Notes under the pieces: generated by a model
Told to the model about the DNA's origin: nothing
The model's input: the letters and a program-made list of their open reading frames with translations, nothing else
Database searches by the model: none
Made by a program: the position numbers and the translations under genes
Shown here: positions 1-10,676 of the stretch, piece after piece
Position numbering within the stretch: position 1 is the first letter of the stretch
How the letters are laid out: each line of letters begins with the position of its first letter
Source: Boletus sp. NGJ
Lineage: Eukaryota > Basidiomycota > Agaricomycetes > Boletales > Boletaceae
DNA: 64,000 nt
Direction of reading: 5' to 3'
Assembly: GCA_019096195.1 (NCBI GenBank)
Contig: JAGTXK010000189.1
Span: 186,001 to 250,000, forward strand

Positions 1-74
1 AAAATCTTTCATTAGACGTAGCTAGCAGAAGAGTAGAGAACGGAAGCCGTGCAATCAACTAACATAGTTGTCAA

Positions 75-1120
75 TCATGCGCCTTGAGAAGGATCTTTCT
101 CGAGCACTAACCATAGAGCTGGTTGTTAGGGAAGTATTGATTCATAGGTGGTAACTCACATGGCGGTCTAGAAACGTCCTCCTCGTTGACAGCTCTTATC
201 GAATGAATCCCAAGGTCATAAAATCCTGACACTCCACTATTACCTCCCAGCATTGAAATGCCGACAGTTCGGATCCGCTGGCGAAACATGGTTATTTGAT
301 GCTGGACCAATTCGCCGGTGTTTGTAAGAATGAAATTGTCAAACGGGATCTGTGATGGACATGTCAACGTTGGACACACGAAAACCAGATGACCAGGTAA
401 CGAACCAAGATGTCCTCCCAGCCCCCATCATTCCGTTTGAAATACAGGCGGTGCTGCCAAAGGTCGGTCGTGACGGGGCCGTCCGTCTGCAAGTTCACAT
501 AATAGGAATTCCGCGTCCGAGGATCTCCACCGAGGCGTAATCGCAACCCGAGATACTGATGGTTCGACACGTCGTCGCACATCTCTCCAAACAACGACGG
601 CCGGGGCTAAGCGTCCGAAAAAAAGGCTACCCATCACCATTCGCTTCATCACGAACAGGACGACCACCTCTCCCCACGACAGAGAAAGAGGGGTCCGTTC
701 TGTACTCCAACGCGTACCTTTGTCCTGAACCCTGCATAACCGCCTCGGATCCTCCCTTGAAACTCTGGACGCACCGCCAGCCTGATATCCCCCCAAAAAC
801 AAGCGGTGGTGGAGCTTCCGCTACCCTTGTTTCGTTCCGGAGACTCGTCCAGCGCGAAATTGAGAGTGGACGTGCCGCCAATGTCTGCGTCGCATCCAGT
901 TGCGATTTCTTTGATGTCTTCTTGTGTATGTAGCTTCAGGAGAGTGATGGGTGCTCGGCTGGGAGGGTTCGCGCCTTCCATGCGGAGGACTGCCGGTGGG
1001 TCGAGGGGTCAAATTTCATTTCACGGCGCAAGGAGGTAAACGGGACGTGCTTTTGACAGCGCCATCGGCGAGATATTTCGTGGACCTGTTGAGATATGCG
1101 CTGAGGTGCGACAATGCCAT
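75..1120 (-). CDS. CIA30: CIA30-family complex I intermediate-associated protein (NDUFAF1-like)
   Basis: Mitochondrial assembly factor for respiratory complex I. The family signature is spread over several exons: IKEIATGCDADIGGTSTLNF and RIRGGYAGFR (before about 705), then NSYYVNLQTDGPVTTDLWQH (about 440-520), then a short piece with RIRTVGISMLGGNSGVSGFY (about 215-290). The start at 1120 gives a first exon MALSHLSAYLNRS. A 52-nt intron (990-1041, donor GTTTAC, acceptor GGCAG) then joins it in frame to LLRMEG, which fits fungal relatives. A further intron follows GFRTK, and another separates WEDIL from IPFDNF. The 3' end is less sure: an intron opening with GTGAGT near 162 appears to lead to a short last exon with its stop at 75. 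Family recognition is by memory of conserved blocks; exon ends are inferred. Confidence 0.85.
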
Positions 1121-1285
1121 GAACGGGTCGTGTTAACCGAGCCGTGTTGAGTTGTATTTGCGAGAATGCAGCAACTCACACGAGTGACTAGTGACGATCG
1201 ACCTTCATCATAGATTAAATGTTACTTTATCTATCGAGACAGTAAATAGTGCAAGTACAAGTACATCACAACCAAGAAGCATCCC

Positions 1286-3650
1286 TCAAACAACACTGTT
1301 ATTGGGTGCAAATACTACCGTTGACGTTCGACATATTCGTGAAGGGGGCCGAAAGTTTCGGTACGACCCAGATCGCGCGGACTTCCGACGGAGGGGCATC
1401 TCGGGATGAGAGTAAGGACCTGGAGGAGTTGACCTTCTGATCACCTCTCCCACGTCTGCTTGATCGCCCAGCGTTACCCTAGGAACGATCATATCAGCGG
1501 TCAGCGGCCAGTATGTTTTTTGGCTCTCCACATCCGGGGAAAGGCCCATCGTGGATCCACTCTCTTGTGACCAGGCGGAAGCCGTGGTCATACAACTCCG
1601 AGCAGGCAGACGTCGTGGAGCGAAGGGGTAGAAACCGACAGTGTTTAGTCCACCGTTGCTCGGCCCTGGGGCTCGAGGAAGTGGCCAAACCTTGGAATTT
1701 GAATCGTCCGCAATTTCAGGACTCCAGGTATTGACCTTGGGCCGAGGAACCGAAAAACGTAGGTGGTTCACTGCGAGGGGAGCTTTGGATTCGAAGGTCG
1801 GCTGTTTTGCCCCTTTCCCAAGGTCGTCTGTGTCTTCCATCGACCGGAATGAGCATTCCTCATCCTGAATTGAAGGCTCGTCCTGGGTGTCTCCTGTCAC
1901 GAAGGGAACACAGGGAGGGTAGGGACCAAGGCGCGCCGTGTGTGATGGCAAATCAACAATTATCTTGGATTGAAAATTCATATCATGTCTCTTGGTGCCC
2001 ATCTGGGGCGAGATGACGTGGGAGTAGCGATTAAACTCTGCAGGAGGCTTGATGCCATTCAACACCGCATTTGTCTGACTGGACTCGTACGATGCTTTCA
2101 CTCTCTCCGCACTGGAAAGTTCTGTGTTCGGGTATACACCCGCCCAGGAAGAGCTGCCAGAGTGATTTGAAGCCGACTGTGTGGAATTGTATGTTCGATG
2201 ATTGCTCTCATGCGGCGGGATCGCGGATTGCGAACCAAAGGTAAGCTGCGAGGCGATCGGTGATTCACCGGACGCGTCGTGTCCAAAAGTCTCCACCGTT
2301 CCCGTGACAATGTTCATTGCACGAGGACCATGGTACACAGGGCTAATGACCCGGAATGTATTGCGGAGCAGGACAACGTTCACGAAGCCTATAAAGTTAT
2401 TATTATGACGATCATCACAACATTTGCTAGAACATACCCAACATTGAGACACAGGCATCAGCGAAGACACTCAAAGCAGAGGGTACTGGATACCCGGTAT
2501 ACATGAGAATGCGCGTGACGCAGAATGGCAGGAGCAAGAGCACAAATGCTATACGATAGTCCGAAATAAGACCTTTGAACCACGAGAACCGAACTTCTTA
2601 CCGATGGGGAACCTGGGGGAATATGTCAATGCATTTCTAATCATGGCAAAGAAGAAGTCCCACCAGAACATGGTCCGTATGATCACGCTGATAAATTTAT
2701 AATACTCTTCGAAACTATCTTCTCCTCGTTGATTGGTGGAGTGGGGATCTCGTAGCGTTTGTGTGTTGTTCACGCTTAGCTTCCCGTGCAAGACAATAAA
2801 TATAACAGAATAGAGCGCAGTAGACGCGAATGCACCAATGATAATCTTCATTATTCGAACAGTAAGATACTATCCCGTCTGGATTATAAATAACCATACC
2901 GGGAGTGCCTCGAGGGCGAATATCTCCTTTGGATAAGAGGGCGTAATGCTGCAAGAGGTTCCAGTTGGACCGTACACGTTGCTTGTCCACAGAGGAGCCA
3001 GTCCTGTTCAAAATCGCTTTGAGTTTGCAAGAACCGAGTCAATCCAGACTTTCTCACCGACCACAAACGCGATTGTCCATCCAATGGCAACATACACAGA
3101 GCTGCGCCAGCGGGCTGCGCGTATATGGAACCCTAGTGAGCTAAGTGTGTGTACACTATGTGCTGCCGTGAACCAGCAAGTGCCCCATATGCCGATTTGC
3201 ATCAACACCGCTGTACTAAGTCTTGAGTGTGGGATGTTTTGGGCCGCGAGAATGTATCTCACCTTGTGCTGAACACGTTGATCCTGGACTCAACCCAGAA
3301 CGCGACACCCAACTGAAATTAATTAACCCAGAAGCACTAATGAACATATTACTGAGAACAAGGCATCCAGCATAGTGGCCAAGTTGAGTGCGGAAGAACA
3401 ATATCTCTGGCGGTCGTGCCGTGCCGTCGTCACATTCAGGAAACAGCATCATAGCGAGTCGCATGGTTCGCAAGGCTATAAATGCGAGTGCCAAAGCTGA
3501 TAACAGGGCAAACACAGCGACAACCTGAAACAGAATTCTTTCACGCTCCAAGACCCCTGAGCGATAGAAAGCTACACTTACAATGGCTCCTCTGCGCTGG
3601 GATGTTGAAAGAGTTTCGAAGGCCACAATACTCGTCCCATTCGGACCCAT
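1286..3650 (-). CDS. Putative seven-transmembrane G-protein-coupled receptor with long cytoplasmic tail
   Basis: Multi-exon membrane protein. From ATG 3650 the sequence opens with a short outer segment containing NGT, a glycosylation sequon. Seven hydrophobic segments follow across exons: about 3460-3540, 3320-3400, 3130-3225, 3020-3120, 2780-2900, then two between 2680 and 2370 (FVLLLPFCVTRILMY and SVFADACVSML with its continuation after a short intron). The last exon (to 1286) is a roughly 350-residue Ser/Pro/Asn-rich tail with no recognisable domain. This layout matches the cAMP-receptor/Git3-like receptors of basidiomycetes, which sense nutrients and signal through heterotrimeric G proteins; the ligand cannot be told. 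Start choice is uncertain because an overlapping frame begins at 3771. The gene follows RAD30 on the same strand after about 480 bp. Confidence 0.65.
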
Positions 3651-4126
3651 TCTCGTTCTTGTGGGGTAACACAGTCCTCTGAAGGAAAAGATTGAAAAAT
3701 GCCACAAATATGGCTGAAAAAACGAAGCAGAAAACAAATGCTTGGAAGAATATTACCGGTCTAGCCGTCAAAGGTACCTCCCAGAGGCAAAGGCGAAGCG
3801 GTCCGCAAGGGAATCAGGGGAGACAGGTGGTGGTGTGAAGGAAAGAAACTCCAAGGGCCTCCACGCTCTGCGGTGCATACTTAGTACATACCATCCCAGT
3901 TCTGCAGCCGGCCGGACTTGATGGAAAGTCTGGGAGCGCGATGCTGCTGTCACACCTGTGTGAAGCTGGTCAGGTCACCGGTCAACTTTTGCCGAGTGGC
4001 TAACCTGCGACAATCAAGCACAGCCTTCTGAAGCAAGGTTATAATTAAATGCCGTTCGTCCGCGTTATCCCTCACAGCATAAGTACATCGCCTCAAGTCC
4101 AATTTTGACATACAACAAAGTTATCC
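3651..4126. other. Intergenic region between receptor and RAD30
   Basis: No gene was recognised here. It lies upstream of the receptor and downstream of RAD30, so it should hold the receptor promoter and the RAD30 3' end. A minus-strand reading starting at 3771 contains a hydrophobic run (VFCFVFSAIFVAFFNLFLQ) and could be an alternative 5' part of the receptor, but it is in another frame and I could not join it convincingly. Confidence 0.4.
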
Positions 4127-6562
4127 CTACTTCTTGATCAAGAACTTGGCTATCCCCTTTGGTTCCGTTATTTTCTTCCGCTTCGAGCGAGGCTTCGGCT
4201 CGCTAGGTGCCCGGGCATCAGAACCGTCTGTCAAGTCTTGGGCAAAATGAAAATCATCATGCTCCATGCGCAACTTGGCTAACGCAGCAGCACGATCTAC
4301 TTTATCATGCTCCACATCACTTTCGTAAGCAGAGATTCGTTTGTTGCAGCGTTTGCAGACAAAAGTCGAGGAAGCAGACCCAGGTTCCGCCATAACTTGT
4401 ACGGGATCTGCTTCAGGAGGTCCGTCGCTGCTAGACCGAGTGCGTTTAAGAAGGGACCAATGTTCCTTCGGCTTAAAAAATCCTTCAATGCATTGTTGGC
4501 CAGTCTCGGCTGTCTCGATGCCCGTGAACGCAAGCTGTACTGCCGTCACGTTGAGGTTCTTCATGTTCCCAGTGAGTTCCTTCCATAGCTTATCGGCAGC
4601 GGTCGCTATCACATCGACCGTCACATCCTGAGTGAAAGGGAATGCATATTGCTTTGACCTCGATGCTTCGTATCCTATGTCGATGGTCAGTAGCTTGTAA
4701 TCCCCATCGGGGAGAACGAACCTTTTCGAGCGTGTAGAACAATGGTTTTGGGCCATAAAGTGGGCATTTCTTCACGTGCGTCCTTGAGTCTGAGGGCAAG
4801 TTCGGCGGCCAAGACGCGTAGCCATTGATGTCCATCGGCAGCGGTTGTAATAGGAGTCGGAAGGTTCTTGGACGCAAGCATGCTCTTAAAAGGTGCAGAT
4901 TTCTCCTTCACTATAAAGAAATAAGGGCAGGAAAACATCATGATGCACTGGAACACCCGACCTTCGGATCTGTCAATACCGCTGGTCGCTAATGTATGAA
5001 CGACGATTGTTGCGCCGAACGACATTAGCCACCCACCGCAGAAGCTCATAAACCCACAAAGCATTGTCACCAAACTTGTTCTGCATTTCATCTGATTTCG
5101 TTTTGTTGTGGGAAGCTTAAACAATGGTCCACTAAGCATACCTAGAGATACCGCTCTGTAATGCAAAGCTGAGGAAGGATGATCAAATACCAAGCAATGA
5201 ACCTACAGAAGATCGCCAACTGTCGAGACATCGTATTCTTTTGCAAGGGCATCACCGAGTTTTCCGCCTAGGAACCGAATCTCGAGATATTCTCAGATTC
5301 ATGTTGATTCTACTTGCTGTCAACATACCTTTTGAAAGCCGATGGGACAGAGGTAAGCTGGTATAGCACTATTGCGCAAGATGCTCTATAGGACTCGTCA
5401 GAAAGATGTTTCGGACTGTGGTTCCAACATCACCTGGCTATTCGGCTTCTTGTAGGAAGCAGTGAGCTAGGAGCGAATGTGAATGCAGATGAACAGTTAT
5501 TGGATGGACGATGTGGACTAACTTTAGCGAGAAACTTGTTTCGGGATATTCCCTGATGAGGGAATGAACTCATGCGTTGAAACTTGCAAATTAGAGCGAA
5601 ACGTACTGCTGACATGGTGTATCCGAGGTTCTCGTGGACGTCTCCTCTAATCTTAGCCATTAATTCCGCGGCGATGGATAACGCAACATCATGCCAACTG
5701 CATGTCACGTCATCTTCTGCAAAGTGAATCTCTTCGCCGTCGTTTTCTTCGGCCGTATGTATAGGGATGATTTCACCAAGTTTGTTCCAATCAATAGGAG
5801 GGGGTGCAGGCAATGGGCTATCGACACCCTGAGGCGCATCAGGAGGGACTTGTGCGAGATAAGGGAAGCGCTCCATCAACATCTCGCGGACGGGACGAGT
5901 GAAGTCAATGAATGCTTCGTCAATCGATGCCTTTTCTTACATGTCGATGAGTGATCGCGTCAACTCGACATGTATATGGTCTCACCTATTTCCCCGCTTG
6001 GAAGGGCTTGCTTGAACAACTGAATGATTTTGTTGCTCTCACGCCGATATAGGTCAAGAGAAACCTTTGCGCAGGATGAATCAGGCTCACGAACACATGG
6101 TTTGCCATCTTTGGTGATCTCGGGCCTTCTATTTAATATTTGCGGACATACCTTGTGTGTTTGTGTATCAATATCAGACCAATATCTTGGTTCCTCTTCG
6201 CCCTCCTTGTAGGTAGCGACATGGACGGCTACGAGATTTGGACATTTCTTCTTGGCGTCCTTTATCTTGTCCATCCGCGATATGCCGAATTTGCGGGCCG
6301 GATAGCTGACTGCAATGAGGCTCTCCCATTGTTGTACGACAAGCGGTACGCTAGGGTCAAGGCCTAGTCTGACCCGTTCGCAAGCCGCATAAAACGCATC
6401 GCTATCGCACAGCCCAATGACTCGCAGCGGGTCTTTCACGCCGAGATTATGAGAATGCAAGTGACGGTAAGTGATGGCTGGGCGAAGGTCGTCATAGTCT
6501 TGGGCTGGCGCTTTGCCTTTGCCTTTCCAGAATGATGCACCTGCTTTGGATGGCGAGTGCAT
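4127..6562 (-). CDS. RAD30: DNA polymerase eta (Y-family translesion polymerase)
   Basis: Y-family polymerase that copies past UV photoproducts. The first exon (6562 to about 5997) carries the palm/finger blocks VIGLCDSDAFYAACERVRLG and AVSYPARKFGISRMDKIKDA. After an intron opening gtgaga the next exon begins KASIDEAFIDFT, the family's acidic catalytic motif. Later exons give FGDNALWVYELLRWVANVV and a little-finger block VKEKSAPFKSMLASKNLPTP. The last exon (4756-4127) contains a UBZ-type zinc finger (CKRC ... EHDDFHFA), which binds ubiquitinated PCNA, and a basic end KGIAKFLIKK that resembles a weak PIP motif. Length and domain order are normal for the family. The gene is divergent from the MATE gene, 413 bp away, and its 5' part has a broken duplicate at 9810-10266. 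Confidence 0.93.
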
Positions 6563-6975
6563 AGTTGACAGAAACTCAGTTGTCGACCCCCGTGAGCATC
6601 AGTTGTAACCTTTATGTCAGCACTGTTAGCCTGATGCGGCTAACCAACTTTAACTGGGACCTGCCACTGGAGGGAAAGATATCCCGGGCCAGTCCCATAG
6701 GTACAGGATTGTCTTGGATGGTATCTTGAACCTCGCGAACAGTAAATTCAGACTAACACCGCGTTCTTATATTCGCAGCCGTGTACTCCGGAGGCGTGTA
6801 GGCGCTTTAGGGGCTAAAATTCTGGCAGATTCTGGCTGTGCAGCGGAGTCAGCGCACGACTCATTGCGCTTAATATACGTACGGCACCGCCTGTAAGTTT
6901 TCAAATTTAAAGAGCACGTAACTTATTAGCGCATTTTCAGATTTGCCCTCGAATCGACGATAAATCCTGTGTGTT
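6563..6975. promoter_or_regulatory. Shared divergent promoter region, RAD30 / MATE copy 1
   Basis: 413 bp between two divergent start codons. It must contain the promoters of RAD30 (minus) and the MATE transporter (plus). I see no clear TATA box. A related but much more diverged sequence lies between the duplicated RAD30 fragment and MATE copy 2 (about 10270-10680): the stretch around 6670-6750 matches about 10410-10480, including a shared ggtatcttga. Confidence 0.5.
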
Positions 6976-9382
6976 ATGTCGTTCAGTCATTCTGGCACAC
7001 CACAGTCGCTCAGCGAAGACTATGCTATCCTATCTCATTATGGTGCATCTTCAGTAGATGTACAAGATCAACAGCACACCGAATCTCTCTCTGATTCACC
7101 TCGTGGCATCCCCATCCGTGGAAGGGGTTCAACTGATGTCACTGCAGGGGTTTACCCCGTTTCCGAACGCACACCACTTCTGCATCCTCCACCTCCGATT
7201 CCGAGGTTGCATGAACCAACTGACGAAGATGTACATGATACTACATCTGTAGAACAGGCACCCACCTCTAAGATGTTCCGTGAGGAACTCCGCACACTCG
7301 CTCTGTATTCCCTGCCCGTTTTCGGGTATGTCCTGCCCTTGACTTTTCCTCTGTCTTCATACTTAAACATAAATTTTCCAAGTACTCACCTTTTCGAATA
7401 CTCTTTCATCATAGCTTCCGTCGTAGCCATAGGTCATATCTCTACGCTGGCCCTGGCAGCCGCCACATTAGGCTCTATGACGGCTTCCGTCACAGGATAC
7501 AGCATCGTGCAAGGTTTTGCATCAACCCTTGATACCCTTCTTCCACCTGCCTGGACCTCGGACAGGCCCTACATGGTCGGCTTATGGTCCCAAAGGATGG
7601 GTTGGTTGTTCCTACTTTCCATAACATGCAATGCTAATCAGACATTTGGGATAGTGCTCATGACAGGAATGATCCTCATTGTATGTTCAGTTACGTCACA
7701 TATCGAATTCAGGGTAATGTAATTTCATTGCCTACAGCCAATACTTGCTATTTGGCTCAGAGCAGAACCAATACTCCTCGCCCTCAACCAAGAGCCTGAG
7801 GTGGCACGACTTGCTGGGGTTTACCTCCGCTGGGCGTCCTTGGGCCTTCCGGCATATACCTTCAATTGTATCTCCAGGTAATCGTGAAATATTGACTACA
7901 TTGGCGCAAAAGACTGACTCACGTGCGGAGACGATACTTCCAGTCTCAAGGCTTGTTTGACATCCCAACGAGAATTACACTTGTGGTCGCGCCGACCAAC
8001 GCGTTCCTAAACTGGTTATTCGGTGGGCGATCACGTTCCTGGTTGCTTCTTCTAATCACATTTGACTACCTCCATAGTCTATCCTCTCGGCCTCTCCTTC
8101 CCGGGTGCACCACTCGCCACATCTCTTTCCTTTAACCTCGTTTCAGCAGCTTCTATCATCTACGGATATTATTACGTACCTCGCACAGCATGGTCACCAA
8201 TCACCCGTAAAGCTCTTGATCCGGTCACGGGTGAAATTTGGAAGGGATGGGGTTTGTTAGTTGGGCTCGGCATCGCTGGGGTGGGTCAGACTGCTAGCGA
8301 ATGGTGGAGTTGGGAATTGGTTGGACGTGAGTCGCCCTGTGGTGTTTCCTCCTGAATGCTCATTGACAGGACACGGTTAGTTGCCGCTAGCCAGTAAATG
8401 TCCCACCTTCTGTTCTTGTTTTGGAAGTGATTAACTTGTTTCTGTGGTAGGCTGGGGCCTGTTGTGCTTGCGGCGCAATCTGTTTTGTTGCTTTCTGCGT
8501 CGTGTACGTACCAGGCGCCATTTGCATTGAGTATAGCTACCTCTGTGCGGTAAGCATTGCGGCCGTGCCTTTCTATTAACAGAGATCACCCACTGATCGT
8601 TCTAACACTCTGCGCTACCCTTCTCCATGTTTTGCCACTTCCTCTTCGTACCACAAATGCCCGGGATTGTGGTGGTAAACTAGAATCGGAAACCTCCTTG
8701 GTCAAGGAAACGCGAGAAGGGCTGGGGTAGCTGCGGCAACGTCTATTGTGATGGCTGTCGCCATCGGATGTGTTTTCAGGTGAGTAATGGTTACACATTG
8801 TGCGTCATTGTTTGTCAATGCAGCCATTCTGGTACAATCTCTACAGTGCCGTTTTCCTGACCTTCCGCGACAAGTGGGGTTATATTTTTAACAGTGATCC
8901 TGGTATGTCCTATCACTCTCCATGTTATATGCAATTACGCGAATGGATAGTTGGAATTCAATACTGACTGGCTCGGCAGAGGTCGTCTCGCTCGTTGCGT
9001 CCATTCTGCCCATCGTCGCACTGTCCCAAGTTTTCGACGGGACAGCAGGAATCGCTGGTGGAATATTCCGTGCGCGAGGAAAGCAGGTAAGTAGATGTAT
9101 TCATTGTCGAGTCCCACTCCTTACTGCCCTTTCCCGTAGCTTACAGGCGCCATTCTTAACCTCTCAGCCTACTACATCCTTGGTATCCCACTCGGATTGT
9201 ACCTCACGTTCGTGCGTGGACACGCGCTTAGAGGTCTTTGGGAAGGATTGACAGTTGCGCTGGTGTACGCCTCCGGAGTGGGGATTTGGATTGGTGCCCA
9301 CGGTGTCGATTGGAAAGCCGAGGTTGCGATTGCACAGAAAAGAGCTACAGGGAAGGATGAAGGTCAAGGGAGGGACGGATGA
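6976..9382 (+). CDS. MATE-family multidrug/toxin efflux transporter, copy 1
   Basis: Polytopic membrane antiporter of the MATE family (fungal ERC1-like), expected to export cationic or organic compounds using an ion gradient. The cytosolic leader ends near [20 protein letters not shown], followed by membrane segments. MATE-like blocks include [68 protein letters not shown] and ASEWWSWEL. Later blocks are [20 protein letters not shown] and a last segment [20 protein letters not shown], with stop at 9382. At least nine introns, mostly short, are needed; junctions after FNCIS|R, NWLF|VYPLG and GKQ|LTGAIL keep the frame. All conserved blocks are present and I see no disruption, so this copy looks intact. 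A second copy lies at 10677-13068. Confidence 0.88.
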
Positions 9383-9576
9383 GATCGTCTTGCGAGAAGG
9401 CCTGATCGACATGCATGATGATTATGACCCGTTCACATTACTCACCAAGGATTGGTGCATTGATTGGTACCTTTTCTTCTATGTAATTAGTTAAAGCTTG
9501 ACATTGTGCAGGAATCTCACACTGGTTAACAGTATAGTGTCATCCAGTCTCTAGTCGTAGGTAGTAGGACTGGACG
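9383..9576. other. 3' flank of MATE copy 1 (duplicated end)
   Basis: No gene. The start of this flank up to about 9530 is recognisably similar to the 3' flank of MATE copy 2 (about 13070-13155), sharing tatgtaattagt and gaatctca. Similarity then stops, which marks one edge of the duplicated unit. Confidence 0.5.
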
Positions 9577-9840
9577 TCACACGCAGGTCTTTTCTACTAC
9601 GTGGTCCATCTCTCCTCCGTACTGTGGACCGTAAAGTCCGGCGTAATAATCGATCTTCGTCTTCTTCGATAGCTGTCTGAGACGTTCTTCCTCTTCCTTC
9701 AAACCCTGCCTCAAGGCAGGAGTTGTGAATGAGCGGCAGCCTGTTTCGCGTACTACATTTACTTGCTTATGTCATCCTACCGGCACCGCTTGAGATGTGA
9801 CCGTGACCTGCAGCAGCAACTCGCGGACCCGGGTTAAGTG
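9577..9840 (-). pseudogene. Orphan 3' exon(s) of an unidentified gene
   Basis: The minus strand shows a coding-like exon at 9577-9740: a possible acceptor (gaaacag), then CRSFTTPALRQGL, a charged helix KEEEERLRQLSKKTKIDYY, AGLYGPQYGG and a stop at 9577. An upstream stretch (from 9781) ends in a plausible donor GTAGGA and stays in frame with ISSGAG. The Arg/Ser/Thr-rich beginning would suit a mitochondrial presequence, but I do not recognise the family. Upstream lies the broken RAD30 duplicate, so the rest of this gene is missing here. It is probably a fragment cut off by the duplication, or a very small gene. Confidence 0.35.
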
Positions 9841-10266
9841 AAGTCAATGCAGGCACCTAGTGTGTTCGTGCCAATCTACATCCGGCCAATATCCTGGTTC
9901 CTTCTTAAAGTCACCCTCTTGCACATCAACTAGATTTGGACATTTTTTCTTCGCGTCTTCTGTCTTCCCCACCCGTGCACGATATGCCGAATTTGCCGTC
10001 CGGATAGCTGACTACAGTGAGGCTCTCCCATTGTTGTACGACAAGCAGTACACTAGGGACATTGACAAGGCCTTGTCTGACAGTTCGCAAATCACATAAA
10101 ACGCGCCGTTATCGCGCAGTGTAATATCCCGTGGTAGGTCTTTCACACCAAGATTATGAGCACGCAAGTGGCGGCAAGTGAGGGCTGGGCGAAGGTCGTC
10201 ACAGTCTTGGGCTGGTACTTTGCCTTTGCCTTTCCAGAATGCGCCTGCCCTAGATGGCGAATGCAT
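9810..10266 (-). pseudogene. Broken duplicate of the 5' part of RAD30 (DNA polymerase eta)
   Basis: From an ATG at 10266 the minus strand reads MHSPSRAGAFWKGKGKVPAQ and then a degenerate copy of RAD30 exon 1 (ALTCRHLRAHNLGVKDLPRD), closely matching 6562-6420. Further on it loses the frame, and the invariant CDSDAF block is altered to NGAFYV. Relative to the intact gene it lacks a few hundred bases (about 5900-6150 of the original) and ends near 9810, where it still matches about 5877-5910. It contains no catalytic SIDE motif and none of the later exons. This is non-coding debris carried along when the neighbouring MATE gene was duplicated. Confidence 0.85.
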
Positions 10267-10676
10267 AGTCTGTCGATTGGGCTGAAGTTGACAGACATCA
10301 TGGCCCCGCAAGTTGCATTATAACTATCAGGTCATCATCATTGGCTCCCCGTGGGGAAATCCACTTGCAATGAACTCCCAGCGAGTGGTCGGCGAGCTTG
10401 GTGAACCTGGAGGTAAAAATACCCAGTCCCACAAAGGATTGCCAATGGTATCTTGACACTTCGCGAATAATCAGAAGTGTGGCTAATATATGTTCCTCGG
10501 CGACCGTGGTCGGGGCTATGTGCTCCCTAGGCGAGCAGGTGCTGCAAGGACTCGTGTCAATTCGGCCACACAGCGTTCGCGCACGACAGGCACGATTCGA
10601 AAATGATCGTGCTTAATTAAGCTCATGGACTTCTCAGGACGCCAATTTTTACGAACGCCCTCTTTCGGTTTGCCCT
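10267..10676. other. Diverged copy of the RAD30/MATE intergenic region
   Basis: No gene. It corresponds in position and in patches of sequence to 6563-6975, but is more diverged than the flanking coding parts. It ends with an in-frame stop (TAA at 10614-10616) ahead of MATE copy 2 and no ATG equivalent to that of copy 1. Confidence 0.5.
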
